DNA of 64,000 bases from Segatella salivae DSM 15606 (GCF_000185845.1 NZ_GL629647.1:1321971-1385970); one strand, 5' to 3'. Shown: positions 7,592-16,142, counted from the first letter of the stretch. Numbers and translations are program-made. The notes: a model not told the origin generated them from the sequence alone.

Positions 7592-9130
7592 TCAACCCTC
7601 TATCTTCGCTAAATCCTGACGTGTGAATGCAATTTCTTTATAGAAATCGGCAAGATAGTGCTTGATTTCGCGTCGATCATCCTCACTAATAAAAAGACTA
7701 TCCGACAGAGAACGCTCAATAGCGGCAACGTGTTCGCCGAGGGTTTCAAGTGCTGTGGCATAGTCATCTTGTAACTCTTGCTCTTCCGTTAATGGTAGTT
7801 CAAACTCCTTTTCGACTTTACGGAGTTCGAGAGCATAGGCAACCCCATCGATAAACAAATGGTCATCATCGCGTGAAAGGCTTACAGGCCGACTGCCAAG
7901 TGGCACTCGGTTGCCATCATTACAACGGATAATAGTTACCTCTTCATTACGGGAGTCGGCATAAAGAACACCAGATGCTGCGGTTGTTCCAATCTCTGGA
8001 AGTTGCTGAAAGTCGGAAAGCACAACGAAACTACGACCAGTTTCGTGTGTCGGAAGACGATAATAGAATTTGTTATACGCTTTTTTGTTTGCATCACGAG
8101 CACGCTGTGTTGTTGTAGAACGGCGGTATTTGGCTATCATTCTATGGTTGCGTATATCTTCATCAAGCCGTTGTTTGAGCGTAGCAAGTTTCAAAGCGTC
8201 TTGCATAAAGATTGTTTTCACAACAAGATGTCGCACGGAATCACGCTCATCTGGCTCTTGCCAAAGGCAGTGATAAACAGGGAGTAAGTCTGCAAGAGAG
8301 GCCTCTTTACGATCATGCATAAAGGCAGATGTACGCACAAGTCGGGCGATTTTCTTCCATCTTCTATCGCTAATATAGATGTCACGACGCTCATCTGTGC
8401 CCTCAACGGCTATGGTATGTAAGGCACGACGGATATCAACAAGGCATTGAAGTGCAGTGTCGCAGATTGGAATTTCATTGATTTGGCGTGACCATTGTGC
8501 ATATTCTTCGTTGCGAATAGCGATGCTTTCGTCAGAAAGATGAAAGTCGGTATCGGTTGAAGTGCTTCGAAGCAGGTCAAGGAAGTGAGCTTCTTGTTTG
8601 ATAGGTTGACACTCCAAACGCAAGAGAAAGCGGTCCCATAACGCCTCAAGTCCCTCGCCACGAGCCGGTAATTCATTGCTTGCCGCAACGAGAAGTTTAA
8701 GTGGAAGCGACAGTTCTCGATTGCCATTGCGAAAGAGTTTCTCATTGATGACCGTTAGAAGGGTGTTTTGTATGGCTGGCCCTGCTTTCCAAATCTCATC
8801 TAAAAAAACGACATTGGCAGTGGGAAGATAGCCAGTTGTGACACGCTCATAGGTGTCGTTAGCCTTCAACTTGGCAATAGAGACGGGACCAAAGATTTCA
8901 TCTGGTGTAGAAAAACGTGACATCAGATATTCAAAAGTATGTGCATGAAGGAAGGCAGAAGCCAATCTTCGTGCCACAAAACTCTTCGCTACACCCGGTG
9001 GACCAAGCAGAATAATACTCTCACCTGAAAGGGCTGCGAGAAGCGAAAGACTCACTTCGGACTCTCTTTCATAAAGTCCCGTGCTTATTTGTAAAATTAG
9101 TTGTCGAAAACGTTGATTCATTTTATACAC
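7592..9130 (-). CDS. ravA: MoxR-family AAA+ ATPase, RavA-like
   Basis: 512 residues from the first ATG; a second ATG at 9121 (MNQRFRQLI) fits the family start better. Walker A GPPGVAKS at residues 43-50, Walker B VVFLDEIWKAGPA, sensor 1 LLVAASNELP, then ISDRRWKKIARL, all closely matching RavA. The C-terminal part is beta-rich, like the RavA LARA region, ending in a helical stretch. It is the first gene of the ravA-viaA pair, with a near-perfect promoter at 9182-9152. Probable role: an ATP-driven chaperone-like remodeller working with the VWA protein. Confidence 0.88.
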   Translation of the reverse strand: MYKMNQRFRQLILQISTGLYERESEVSLSLLAALSGESIILLGPPGVAKSFVARRLASAFLHAHTFEYLMSRFSTPDEIFGPVSIAKLKANDTYERVTTGYLPTANVVFLDEIWKAGPAIQNTLLTVINEKLFRNGNRELSLPLKLLVAASNELPARGEGLEALWDRFLLRLECQPIKQEAHFLDLLRSTSTDTDFHLSDESIAIRNEEYAQWSRQINEIPICDTALQCLVDIRRALHTIAVEGTDERRDIYISDRRWKKIARLVRTSAFMHDRKEASLADLLPVYHCLWQEPDERDSVRHLVVKTIFMQDALKLATLKQRLDEDIRNHRMIAKYRRSTTTQRARDANKKAYNKFYYRLPTHETGRSFVVLSDFQQLPEIGTTAASGVLYADSRNEEVTIIRCNDGNRVPLGSRPVSLSRDDDHLFIDGVAYALELRKVEKEFELPLTEEQELQDDYATALETLGEHVAAIERSLSDSLFISEDDRREIKHYLADFYKEIAFTRQDLAKIEG

Positions 9131-9151
9131 CTATCTATATCTATGACACTG

Positions 9152-9182
9152 CAAAGGTAAACAATTTCGTCTTATTGTCCAA
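9152..9182 (-). promoter_or_regulatory. Promoter of ravA-viaA (TTG-N20-TACCTTTG)
   Basis: On the minus strand TTG (9182-9180), a 20-base spacer and TACCTTTG (9159-9152) exactly match the Bacteroidota primary sigma pattern. The leader before the ATG is about 15-25 bases. Confidence 0.8.
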
Positions 9183-9252
9183 ATCAGTCATTATCCGTAA
9201 AAAATGCAAATCTTGTGGCAATATAGGTAATTAAAAAGTCAAATATAAGTCG

Positions 9253-9356
9253 TATATTTGCCGATGAAAGGAAAGATATTAGTTTTTTTAGTGGTTAATT
9301 TAGTTTTAGTAAGTAATGAAATAAGGTCTGTCGTGATGACAGGTCTTATTTTTTTT
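9253..9356 (+). ncRNA. Candidate short RNA or attenuated leader
   Basis: A TATATTTG -7 box (9253-9260) is followed about 60 bases later by a perfect intrinsic terminator (9320-9356). A second -7 box (TAACTTTG, 9360-9367) comes immediately after the terminator and would drive the next gene. The simplest reading is a transcript of 90 bases or so. It also holds a 32-codon hydrophobic ORF (ATG 9264, stop 9360-9362), but the ATG is at or before the expected start of transcription and its end runs through the terminator, so I doubt it is translated. Confidence 0.4.
9320..9356 (+). terminator. Intrinsic terminator with no obvious upstream gene
   Basis: A 13-bp stem (9320-9332 with 9338-9350, two G-U pairs), a 5-base GTGAT loop and a run of eight T. 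The only annotated gene upstream is ravA, which points the other way. Confidence 0.75.
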
Positions 9357-9359
9357 GTA

Positions 9360-9367
9360 TAACTTTG
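9360..9367 (+). promoter_or_regulatory. -7 box TAACTTTG for the TonB-C-domain gene
   Basis: TAACTTTG lies 22 bases before the ATG at 9390, directly behind the terminator T-run. No TTG at the usual -33 distance. Confidence 0.5.
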
Positions 9368-9389
9368 TGAACTGAAATATAAGGGAAAA

Positions 9390-10514
9390 ATGAAAAAGAT
9401 AATATTCTTCATGATGCTTTTACTGCTCAGTAGCAGTATGAAGGCACAAAATGCAGTGAGTAGTACATGTATAAGATATGAGAAACGCCATATCGTTTGC
9501 ACGAATGATAAAGGCGAAATGAATATCGTAGACTTGGACTTTGAGTGGCCGGAACGATTGTGTTATGTGGCACAACCTGTGCTCTTGCAATATATCAACA
9601 CGCTTATAGGTGATAGTTGCACACAACTTGACGAGAAAATTCCAGTCATACTATCACGCTATGGTAAACCTTTGACAACGAAACTTGATACGATTCCCGA
9701 CGATAGTAAGTTCTGTTATGCAACATATTCCGTACATAATGTAGGATTTGATGAAGGTCGTTATATCTCAATGCGTGTAGAAAAGAATATTCAACCGGGA
9801 AGAAATTCATCGCAATCCAAGGAACATCAGTTGGAGTTATTTGTCTATGACATTCCCAACCAGCGTATTTTGAAAGGACAAGAACTTATGAAACTAAACA
9901 GCATTTTGGCTGATCCCACCGCATCTTATTATATGAGTAACGCGTTGACAGATGGCTTATTGAGCAATTATGCCATTTCCCTTGATGCACAAAAGCTCTA
10001 TGGTCCTGTGCCCGTTAATGATGGAACGCTCCTCATGGAGGTAGGCGGCGACAATCAAACAACAGTGCAATCAATGATTACTACAGCTCAATGGGTGAAC
10101 TTTTTGACTTCGAAGATGAAGAAACTACTCAATAGTAAACCAGTCATTGGCACACCAATAATGACACAAGAAGATAATAACGAGGCTGAAGATAGTATGA
10201 AAGTATATCGTCAAACTGATGTGCATGCATCGTTCTCTCTAAATGGTCAGTCACTCAGTCAATACATTTCATCTAATCTTCTGTTGCCACCTTATATAAA
10301 TAAAGAGGTCACTTCGGGCCGTGCTTTGGTACAACTGATTATTGAAAAAGACGGAACTGTGAGTCACATTTCCATTGTAAAAGCAGTATCACCAAGCTTA
10401 GATAGAAACATTGTTGCTATGTTAAGACAGATGCCTAAATGGTCACCTGCAATGCAAAATGGCAAAGTTGTGAGAAGCTTCTATTTCATTCCTGTACATA
10501 TAAGACTTCAATAA
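9390..10514 (+). CDS. Exported protein with TonB C-terminal domain
   Basis: 374 residues. Signal peptide (MKKIIFFMMLLLLSSSMKAQ) rather than a TonB-style inner membrane anchor followed by a Pro-rich linker. Residues about 25-240 are an unassigned domain of beta-strands (possibly DUF3298-like). The last 90 residues form a TonB C-terminal fold: ALVQLIIEKDGTVSHISIVK, then LDRNIVAMLRQMPKWSPA and the final VVRSFYFIPVHI strand. Such proteins are common in Bacteroidota; the domain may bind the envelope rather than energise TonB-dependent receptors. The gene stands alone with its own -7 box. Confidence 0.7.
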   Translation: MKKIIFFMMLLLLSSSMKAQNAVSSTCIRYEKRHIVCTNDKGEMNIVDLDFEWPERLCYVAQPVLLQYINTLIGDSCTQLDEKIPVILSRYGKPLTTKLDTIPDDSKFCYATYSVHNVGFDEGRYISMRVEKNIQPGRNSSQSKEHQLELFVYDIPNQRILKGQELMKLNSILADPTASYYMSNALTDGLLSNYAISLDAQKLYGPVPVNDGTLLMEVGGDNQTTVQSMITTAQWVNFLTSKMKKLLNSKPVIGTPIMTQEDNNEAEDSMKVYRQTDVHASFSLNGQSLSQYISSNLLLPPYINKEVTSGRALVQLIIEKDGTVSHISIVKAVSPSLDRNIVAMLRQMPKWSPAMQNGKVVRSFYFIPVHIRLQ

Positions 10515-10909
10515 GTTTCATTATGTAACTTTATCTGCACCTTAATATCATAATTGATATAAATCAAGGCATTAACATTTACACTTTAATTAAATTGAAT
10601 TTATATTACAAAATACAAGATTTTAGATTGTAAGGAGTTGTGTTCGATAACACAATCTGATTCAAATCATCACACAAAGGCATTTTCCTAAATCCCCCTT
10701 TAAATAGGCATTACAAAACAATCACTTTTTAAACTGAAAGTAAAATACTTGATTTTAATCAAGTTTTAAATTAAAACCACATCTTAAAGTTACGACTATT
10801 TTAGCGCAAAAAAATATGTATAAAATAGTGTTAAAAGTTGGTTGATATCGCAATTCTTTTCTATATATTTGCAGCAGAAACAGAATAAACAACCTAAAAA
10901 TATACAAAT
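10515..10909. other. AT-rich spacer
   Basis: About 395 bases without an ORF of merit. The only functional signal I see is the promoter of the next gene at 10842-10871. Confidence 0.6.
10842..10871 (+). promoter_or_regulatory. Promoter (TTG-N19-TATATTTG)
   Basis: TTG at 10842-10844 and TATATTTG at 10864-10871, 19 bases apart; the ATG follows at 10910, giving a leader of roughly 30 bases. Confidence 0.75.
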
Positions 10910-11419
10910 ATGAAACGAATCCTTTTGATATCAGTAGTAGCAATGATGACTATTACAAGCTATGCTCGCAAACATGTGGCTGAGAATGCAGTCGTTGTAG
11001 CAGACACTATCTATTATGCTGCAGACAAAACTACTGTGAACAATAATGATCAAGCAAGTTATTACAGACTATTGATGAAGCAGAATCATGGGGTGACTCA
11101 ACGCGATGTATTCCAAGATTTCTATATGGATGGAACATTGAAAGCCGAAGGTGAGTACAGCTTTATAGACTTAGGAAACGATGCCAACACTGTTCTTAAT
11201 GGTGAAGTAACAACATATTACCCTAATGGTAAAGAGAAATGGCATGGTAAATACATGCAAGGCAAGCGCGAAGGTTACTTTACTCTTCACATGCGTGAAG
11301 GCGGAATTGCTGTTGTTCAGTTCAAAAACGGAAAGTCTTTACATGACTATTTCACCATCACTCATGCGGATGGAACAATAGAAAAGCGTCCAATTGCAGA
11401 ACTAAAAGTTTTGATGTAA
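10910..11419 (+). CDS. Exported MORN/YwqK-like protein
   Basis: 169 residues. An N-terminal signal (MKRILLISVVAMMTITSYA) precedes a body with repeated motifs of the type DFYMDGTLKAEGEY, TYYPNGKEKWHGKY and GKREGYFTLH. These are the xYxNGxxxxxGxYxxGxxxG pattern of MORN repeats, as in the family often labelled YwqK antitoxin. In Bacteroidota such exported proteins are common and nothing here supports a toxin partner. Monocistronic, with its own promoter and terminator. Confidence 0.65.
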   Translation: MKRILLISVVAMMTITSYARKHVAENAVVVADTIYYAADKTTVNNNDQASYYRLLMKQNHGVTQRDVFQDFYMDGTLKAEGEYSFIDLGNDANTVLNGEVTTYYPNGKEKWHGKYMQGKREGYFTLHMREGGIAVVQFKNGKSLHDYFTITHADGTIEKRPIAELKVLM

Positions 11420-11498
11420 TTCATAAGATTTCTTCTCTTAAATTGTAATTAGATATAAAACAAAAGTCTCTATTTAAACAATAAACATTTTATTAAAG

Positions 11499-11529
11499 GT
11501 CTGCTTCGTGAGAAGCAGACTCTTTTTTT
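11499..11529 (+). terminator. Intrinsic terminator of the MORN-like gene
   Basis: GTCTGCTTC / GAAGCAGAC, 9-bp perfect stem with GTGA loop, followed by TCTTTTTTT. Confidence 0.9.
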
Positions 11530-11643
11530 GATACCATAAAAAAGAAATAAGAAGATTGAGGGAAAGTAACTACAAGATGATGAGTTTACAATTAAAAGAT
11601 AAAGTTTGCTAAACAAACCAACATATAGCTTTATAAAACATTA

Positions 11644-11670
11644 GAACGTGCCCTATTTGAAGACACGCTC
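11644..11670 (-). terminator. Weak hairpin downstream of folK
   Basis: On the minus strand GAGCGTG (11670-11664) pairs with CACGTTC (11650-11644), including one G-U pair, 11 bases after the folK stop. There is no T-run, so this is only a candidate end of the ftsX-folK operon. Confidence 0.35.
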
Positions 11671-11680
11671 TATAATCTTT

Positions 11681-12118
11681 TTATTCAAGAATCTGGCGTA
11701 ACGGAATCATCACAAAATCGCGTTCATGCATTAAAGGATGCGGAATAACAAGGTCGCCATCATTGATTTTCAAGTCATCATAAATCAAAATATCAATATC
11801 TATGATTCTATCCGCATACTCTCCAGCTTCAGATTTTGAGGTTCTTCCCATCTTCTTTTCTATCGATTGCGTTGCTTCCAACAATTGTCTCGGTGATAAT
11901 GGCGTCTCCATACACACGCACATGTTAATGAAGAGATTGGGAGAATCAAATCCCCAAGGTTCCGTTTCAAACAAATCTGACTGACGCACCAACGTTCCTA
12001 CTATTGATTCAAGATATTGAATAGCATCACGCATGTTGCGTTTCCGGTTACCTATGTTTGAGCCTAAACCCAAATAAATAGTATGTAAGCCTGTGTTTAT
12101 CTTCTGATCAATCATCAA
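11681..12118 (-). CDS. folK: HPPK: hydroxymethyldihydropteridine pyrophosphokinase
   Basis: 145 residues. It transfers pyrophosphate from ATP to 6-hydroxymethyl-7,8-dihydropterin in folate synthesis. Marks: YLGLGSNIGNR at the N-terminus, ETEPWGF in the flexible loop, and the HPPK signature DRIIDIDILIYDD with the magnesium-binding aspartates. The start overlaps the end of queA by 11 bases, so it is the last gene of the ftsX-folK operon. folE, an earlier step of the same pathway, lies near 31 kb. Confidence 0.93.
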   Translation of the reverse strand: MMIDQKINTGLHTIYLGLGSNIGNRKRNMRDAIQYLESIVGTLVRQSDLFETEPWGFDSPNLFINMCVCMETPLSPRQLLEATQSIEKKMGRTSKSEAGEYADRIIDIDILIYDDLKINDGDLVIPHPLMHERDFVMIPLRQILE

Positions 12119-13274
12119 CTATCAATAAAGCATCACCATAACAGCCAAACATATAACCATTCTCGGATGCTAAATTATAACATTCCATAACAGCATCATA
12201 GCCTCCAAAGGCCGCTGTTGTCATCAAAAGAGTTGAATAAGGATGGTAGAAGTTCGCCACCATTGAGTCAGCTAAGTGGAAATCATAAGGCGGAAAGATG
12301 AACTTATTGGTCCATCCGTCATACTCTTTTAACATCCCATCTGTGCCAACGGCAGTCTCTGTAGCCTTCACAACGCTTACACCGACAGCCAAAACATGGT
12401 GTCCTTCACGCTTAGCTTGATTCACTTTAGCACAGGCTTCAGCATCAATCACCATCTGTTCAGAGTCCATCTTGTGCTTCGTTAAGTCTTCAACCTCTAT
12501 CGAATTGAAGTTACCTAAGCCGCAATGTAACGTAAGATAAGCATCGTGAATACCTCGAATCTCCATACGTTTCATTAGTTCTCGACTGAAATGTAGCCCC
12601 GTTGCAGGGGCTGTAACGGCACCTTCTTTCTTCGCAAATACTGTTTGAAAGTCGACCAAATCGTCTGGAGTGGCGTGAGGTTCTGTACGATTATCAATCA
12701 CATAACGAGGCAAAGGAGCCTCTCCTAAAGCAAAGAGTTCACGCTTAAACTCTTCGTGATCACAGTCATAAAGGAAGCGAAGCGTACGGCCACGACTTGT
12801 AGTATTGTCGATAACTTCAGCCACCATAGAACCTGTTTCATCAAAGAACAGTTTGTTACCAATACGAATTTTGCGTGCAGGTTCAACCAAAACATCCCAA
12901 AGTCGCATCTCCTGGTTAAGTTCTCTCAGTAAAAACACCTCTATCTTAGCATCCGTTTTCTCCTTCGTTCCATAGAGACGAGCCGGAAAAACCTTTGTAT
13001 CATTGAAAATAAAAGTATCACCTTTATCGAAATAGTCAAGGATATTACGGAAATCAAGATATTCTCCTTCAATAGGATTTCCGTCAGCATCTTTCTTGAA
13101 CATATCTATCTGACCCGACCGTTTGTGTAAAACCATCAGTCGACATTCGTCACGACGCGTTACTTGGAAACTTCCTTTGGTACCATCTTCGTTCTCAAAT
13201 ACACGCGTGAAACTATGAGGATAAAGGGCAACTTGCTCCTTAGCCAGATTAAATTTGAACTGTGATAACTTCAT
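12108..13274 (-). CDS. queA: tRNA S-adenosylmethionine ribosyltransferase-isomerase QueA (divergent)
   Basis: 388 residues, longer than the usual 340-360. QueA moves the ribosyl group of SAM onto preQ1 in tRNA to make epoxyqueuosine. The N-terminus MKLSQFKFNL, FIFNDTKVFPARL and IEVFLLRE are family-like. Extra length sits between residues 24 and 75. Several conserved motifs are altered compared with my memory of Bacteroides QueA: GAVTAPATGLHFS where TAPTAGLHF is usual, AVGVSVVKA for AVGTTVxRA, and ANFYHPYSTLLM for SNFHLPLSTLLM. The overall alignment remains clear, so activity is likely but not certain. Confidence 0.85.
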   Translation of the reverse strand: MKLSQFKFNLAKEQVALYPHSFTRVFENEDGTKGSFQVTRRDECRLMVLHKRSGQIDMFKKDADGNPIEGEYLDFRNILDYFDKGDTFIFNDTKVFPARLYGTKEKTDAKIEVFLLRELNQEMRLWDVLVEPARKIRIGNKLFFDETGSMVAEVIDNTTSRGRTLRFLYDCDHEEFKRELFALGEAPLPRYVIDNRTEPHATPDDLVDFQTVFAKKEGAVTAPATGLHFSRELMKRMEIRGIHDAYLTLHCGLGNFNSIEVEDLTKHKMDSEQMVIDAEACAKVNQAKREGHHVLAVGVSVVKATETAVGTDGMLKEYDGWTNKFIFPPYDFHLADSMVANFYHPYSTLLMTTAAFGGYDAVMECYNLASENGYMFGCYGDALLIVDD

Positions 13275-13299
13275 ATATTATTTATCTAATGTTTTACTT

Positions 13300-13980
13300 T
13301 TATTCTATCCACTCCCTAATATGTTCGTAATCGAGACATCTATCAATTGTAAAGTCGCCGACACGCGTGCGCCGTAATGCCGTAAGATAGGCCCCACTGT
13401 TTAGTGCCCGACCTAAATCACGCGCCAAAGCACGTATATATGTTCCTTTACCACACACCACTCGAAGGCTCAATTGCATCTTTTCTACGTCAAAATCTAC
13501 AACTTCTATCTCGTCAATGTGAATGTGCTTCGACTTTAACTTCACCTCTTCACCTGCACGACGCAACTCATAAGCCCGATCACCATTCACCTTAACAGCA
13601 CTATAAGTAGGTGGAATCTGCTCTATATCGCCAATGAATTGTGGCAAAGTATCATTGATAAGTTCGCGTGTTATGTGTTCCGTTGGAAACAAAGCATTTA
13701 CTTCGTGCTCCATATCATAACTTGCTGTAGTCGCTCCAAGCTGTAGCGTTGCCGTGTATTCTTTGGTTTGTCCCTGGAACTCCTCTATCCGCTTTGTCGC
13801 CTTTCCAGTACAAAGAATGAGCACACCCGTAGCCAATGGGTCCAAAGTTCCAGCGTGTCCTATCTTCACTTTATAGCCTAATGTGCGCGAAAGCACATAA
13901 CGAACATGAGCTAATGCACCGAAACTGGATATACGATAAGGCTTATCTATTGCAAAAATCTCTCCTGCTTTGAAATCCAT
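13300..13980 (-). CDS. truB: tRNA pseudouridine-55 synthase
   Basis: 226 residues. It makes pseudouridine 55 in the T-loop of tRNAs. The catalytic Asp is residue 47 in GHAGTLDPLATGVL; further marks are KEYTATLQLGATTASYD, QIPPTYSAVKVNGDRAYELR and the CGKGTYIRALARDLG motif. The C-terminal PUA domain of E. coli TruB is absent, as is common in short forms. It abuts uppP with no spacer. Confidence 0.95.
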   Translation of the reverse strand: MDFKAGEIFAIDKPYRISSFGALAHVRYVLSRTLGYKVKIGHAGTLDPLATGVLILCTGKATKRIEEFQGQTKEYTATLQLGATTASYDMEHEVNALFPTEHITRELINDTLPQFIGDIEQIPPTYSAVKVNGDRAYELRRAGEEVKLKSKHIHIDEIEVVDFDVEKMQLSLRVVCGKGTYIRALARDLGRALNSGAYLTALRRTRVGDFTIDRCLDYEHIREWIE

Positions 13981-14811
13981 TTAGTCAACCATTACGAGTG
14001 AATGTCCCGTGAAAAGAAGTATCAAAATCACTGTACCTACGATGATACGATACCATCCAAAGGCCTTGAATCCATACTTAGTAAGGAAACTTACAAACCA
14101 TTTCATGGCAAAGATTGCCACAACAAAGGCCACAACACAGCCCAAAATGAGCATCTTTATGTTATCAGGAGTGGCCCAAGTTGTACCCTCTTTAAACATA
14201 TCCAACAGGTCAAGTAGCGTGGCTCCTGCCATCGTTGGCACTGCAAGAAAGAACGAAAACTCAGCTGCACGCTTACGCGTTAGCTTCTGTTGCATACCTC
14301 CTACTATTGTAGACATACTGCGACTCATGCCTGGAATGACTGAAAGGCATTGGAAACATCCTATTTTGAATGCCCGCTTCCAATCCACCTTATTCTCTTC
14401 TTTGCCTTGATTGAAAATGCGATCACAGAACAACATGAACACACCTCCTATCACTAAAGTCACAGCAACGACCTCAACACTGTCTAAAAGTTTGTCTAAC
14501 AAACCGCTTTTCTTTGCCAACAAACCAATGACTACAGCTGGAATCACGCCAACAATCAATAGTCCATAGAATTTCATCTTACTGAGAAATTCCTCCATTG
14601 TGCGCATTTGAAAGAAGTGTTTCCAATAAAGACACACCACCGAAAGAATGGCACCAAACTGTATAATGAATGTAAAGGCGTGTACAAAAGGGTCACCTTG
14701 TGGAACACCCAAAAGGTTTTGAGTGATAATCATGTGTCCCGTTGACGACACAGGAAGGAACTCTGTCAGTCCCTCCACAATCGAAATAATCAGTGTTTGA
14801 ATGAAATCCAT
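13981..14811 (-). CDS. uppP: Undecaprenyl-diphosphatase UppP/BacA
   Basis: 276 residues, integral membrane with about 8 helices. It recycles undecaprenyl pyrophosphate for peptidoglycan and other glycan synthesis and gives bacitracin resistance when overproduced. Motifs: EGLTEFLPVSSTGHM (residues about 13-27) and PGMSRSMSTIVGG with the catalytic Ser/Arg. The start codon overlaps the DUF3098 stop by one base (TAATG). Confidence 0.95.
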   Translation of the reverse strand: MDFIQTLIISIVEGLTEFLPVSSTGHMIITQNLLGVPQGDPFVHAFTFIIQFGAILSVVCLYWKHFFQMRTMEEFLSKMKFYGLLIVGVIPAVVIGLLAKKSGLLDKLLDSVEVVAVTLVIGGVFMLFCDRIFNQGKEENKVDWKRAFKIGCFQCLSVIPGMSRSMSTIVGGMQQKLTRKRAAEFSFFLAVPTMAGATLLDLLDMFKEGTTWATPDNIKMLILGCVVAFVVAIFAMKWFVSFLTKYGFKAFGWYRIIVGTVILILLFTGHSLVMVD

Positions 14812-15053
14812 TATGCTTCTACGCTGTTGTTATCTTTTGGTTTGCGAATAATGGCATAGATGATTGACACAAAACCCACGAAACATACCACAGGAGCCAC
14901 CTTTATTCTCATTGTACTGAACACCTCCGGATTAAAGGTTTGCTCTGTAGAACCACCTCCACTCATGAGGATAAAGCCTAATATCACAACAGCCATTCCT
15001 ACAGCCAACAAGATAAAGTTGACCTTGTCAAATGGTAAATTCTTTTTATCCAT
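14811..15053 (-). CDS. DUF3098 small membrane protein
   Basis: 80 residues with two predicted helices: FILLAVGMAVVILGFILMSGG (first) and VAPVVCFVGFVSIIYAIIR (second), with a conserved-looking GGGSTEQTFNPEVFSTMRI loop. This is the DUF3098 pattern, a Bacteroidota protein that usually sits between ftsX and uppP as it does here. Function unknown; the context suggests envelope or division work. Confidence 0.8.
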   Translation of the reverse strand: MDKKNLPFDKVNFILLAVGMAVVILGFILMSGGGSTEQTFNPEVFSTMRIKVAPVVCFVGFVSIIYAIIRKPKDNNSVEA

Positions 15054-15128
15054 AGATTATTTCTTATTTATTATTTCTTCGCTTCAAAGCTATCTGCAAA
15101 AGCAAAACACGCTATGCAGACGTTAAAC

Positions 15129-16007
15129 TCAAATATTATAGAGTTCGCTGGCCTTCATTTTCAAGAACTTATTGACTGAAAGACTCGAACAAATTGCCGT
15201 GATGATGATACCAAAAAAGAATACCGATGCAGCCGTAACAAGCATTACTTGTGGCGTAACTACAGTCAAAATTTCGGGTTCTTTCGTGTAAAGCATATAT
15301 ACAAAACAACTCAAAGTAATCACTGCAATCAATGCCGCGATCAAACCAATCCCTACAGCTCGCCACACAAACGGACGACGAATAAAGCCCCAGGATGCAC
15401 CAACAAGCTTCATCGTGTGAATGGAAAAGCGCCGTGCATAAATGCTCAAGCGCACCGTATTATTAATGAGAGAGAACGACACAAACGTCAACAGACACGC
15501 TAAAACCAAAAGAACAATACTGATTTTCTGTAGGAAAGTATTGACATCTTCTATCAAACCTTTCTGATAAGTGATATTTCCCACCTTGGGATAACGCTTG
15601 AGTTCGGTGGTAATCCACTTCAAAGAATCATTGTTTGCATAGTCACCTTTGAGCCTAATCTCTATCGAACCTTGATATGGATTCATGCCAACAAACTCTG
15701 AAGGATCAGTGCCTAAAGCCTTCGTTTGCTCTTGTAATACACGCTCTTTACTAATGAAATCCACATGCTTTATATATGGATATTGCTTCAAACGACTACA
15801 AAGTTGTTGCGCTTCTGGATTCGTCATATCATCTTGAAGCGTCATCGTTACGAGAAGATTCTCCTTTACATAGGTTGAAGTATTCCTGGCAGTAAGCACA
15901 GAAAAGACTACAATTCCTAACAAAATCAACACCATAGCCGTGCTGATACACAGAGTAACAGCCTGCAATCCATGGCGAGGACGGGCCGATTTACGATTTC
16001 TTTTCAT
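15129..16007 (-). CDS. ftsX: Cell division protein FtsX (ABC permease-like)
   Basis: 292 residues from ATG 16007 (MKRNRKSARPRHG). A longer frame to 16043 exists, but its ATG falls at the promoter -7 box, so the later start is chosen. One N-terminal helix, a periplasmic domain with YVKENLLVTMTLQDD and PYIKHVDFISKERVLQEQ, then three helices in the C-terminal half with RRFSIHTMKLVGASW between them, as in FtsX. With FtsE it activates septal peptidoglycan hydrolases; ftsE is not in this window. It opens the operon ftsX-DUF3098-uppP-truB-queA-folK. Confidence 0.93.
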   Translation of the reverse strand: MKRNRKSARPRHGLQAVTLCISTAMVLILLGIVVFSVLTARNTSTYVKENLLVTMTLQDDMTNPEAQQLCSRLKQYPYIKHVDFISKERVLQEQTKALGTDPSEFVGMNPYQGSIEIRLKGDYANNDSLKWITTELKRYPKVGNITYQKGLIEDVNTFLQKISIVLLVLACLLTFVSFSLINNTVRLSIYARRFSIHTMKLVGASWGFIRRPFVWRAVGIGLIAALIAVITLSCFVYMLYTKEPEILTVVTPQVMLVTAASVFFFGIIITAICSSLSVNKFLKMKASELYNI

Positions 16008-16040
16008 TCTACAACAGCGTATAATACACCAAATATCATG

Positions 16041-16071
16041 CAAAGGTAATGTTTAATTTGCCCACATACAA
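16041..16071 (-). promoter_or_regulatory. Promoter of the ftsX-folK operon (TTG-N20-TACCTTTG)
   Basis: Minus strand TTG at 16071-16069, a 20-base spacer, TACCTTTG at 16048-16041. It leaves a leader of about 25-30 bases before ATG 16007 and rules against the upstream ATG at 16043. Confidence 0.8.
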
Positions 16072-16142
16072 CAGTTTAACTCCCATTAACTATTAAATAA
16101 ATCTAATCTTTACGGCTCATGATGGGTTAAGAGATATTTTAC

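Noticed and set aside
9264..9362. 32-codon hydrophobic ORF MKGKILVFLVVNLVLV...
   Set aside because: The ATG lies at or before the predicted transcription start and the end runs through the terminator stem and T-run; kept only as a remark under the ncRNA candidate.
10910..11419. YwqK-like protein as an antitoxin
   Set aside because: It has a signal peptide and no adjacent toxin gene; the label in databases reflects MORN repeats only.
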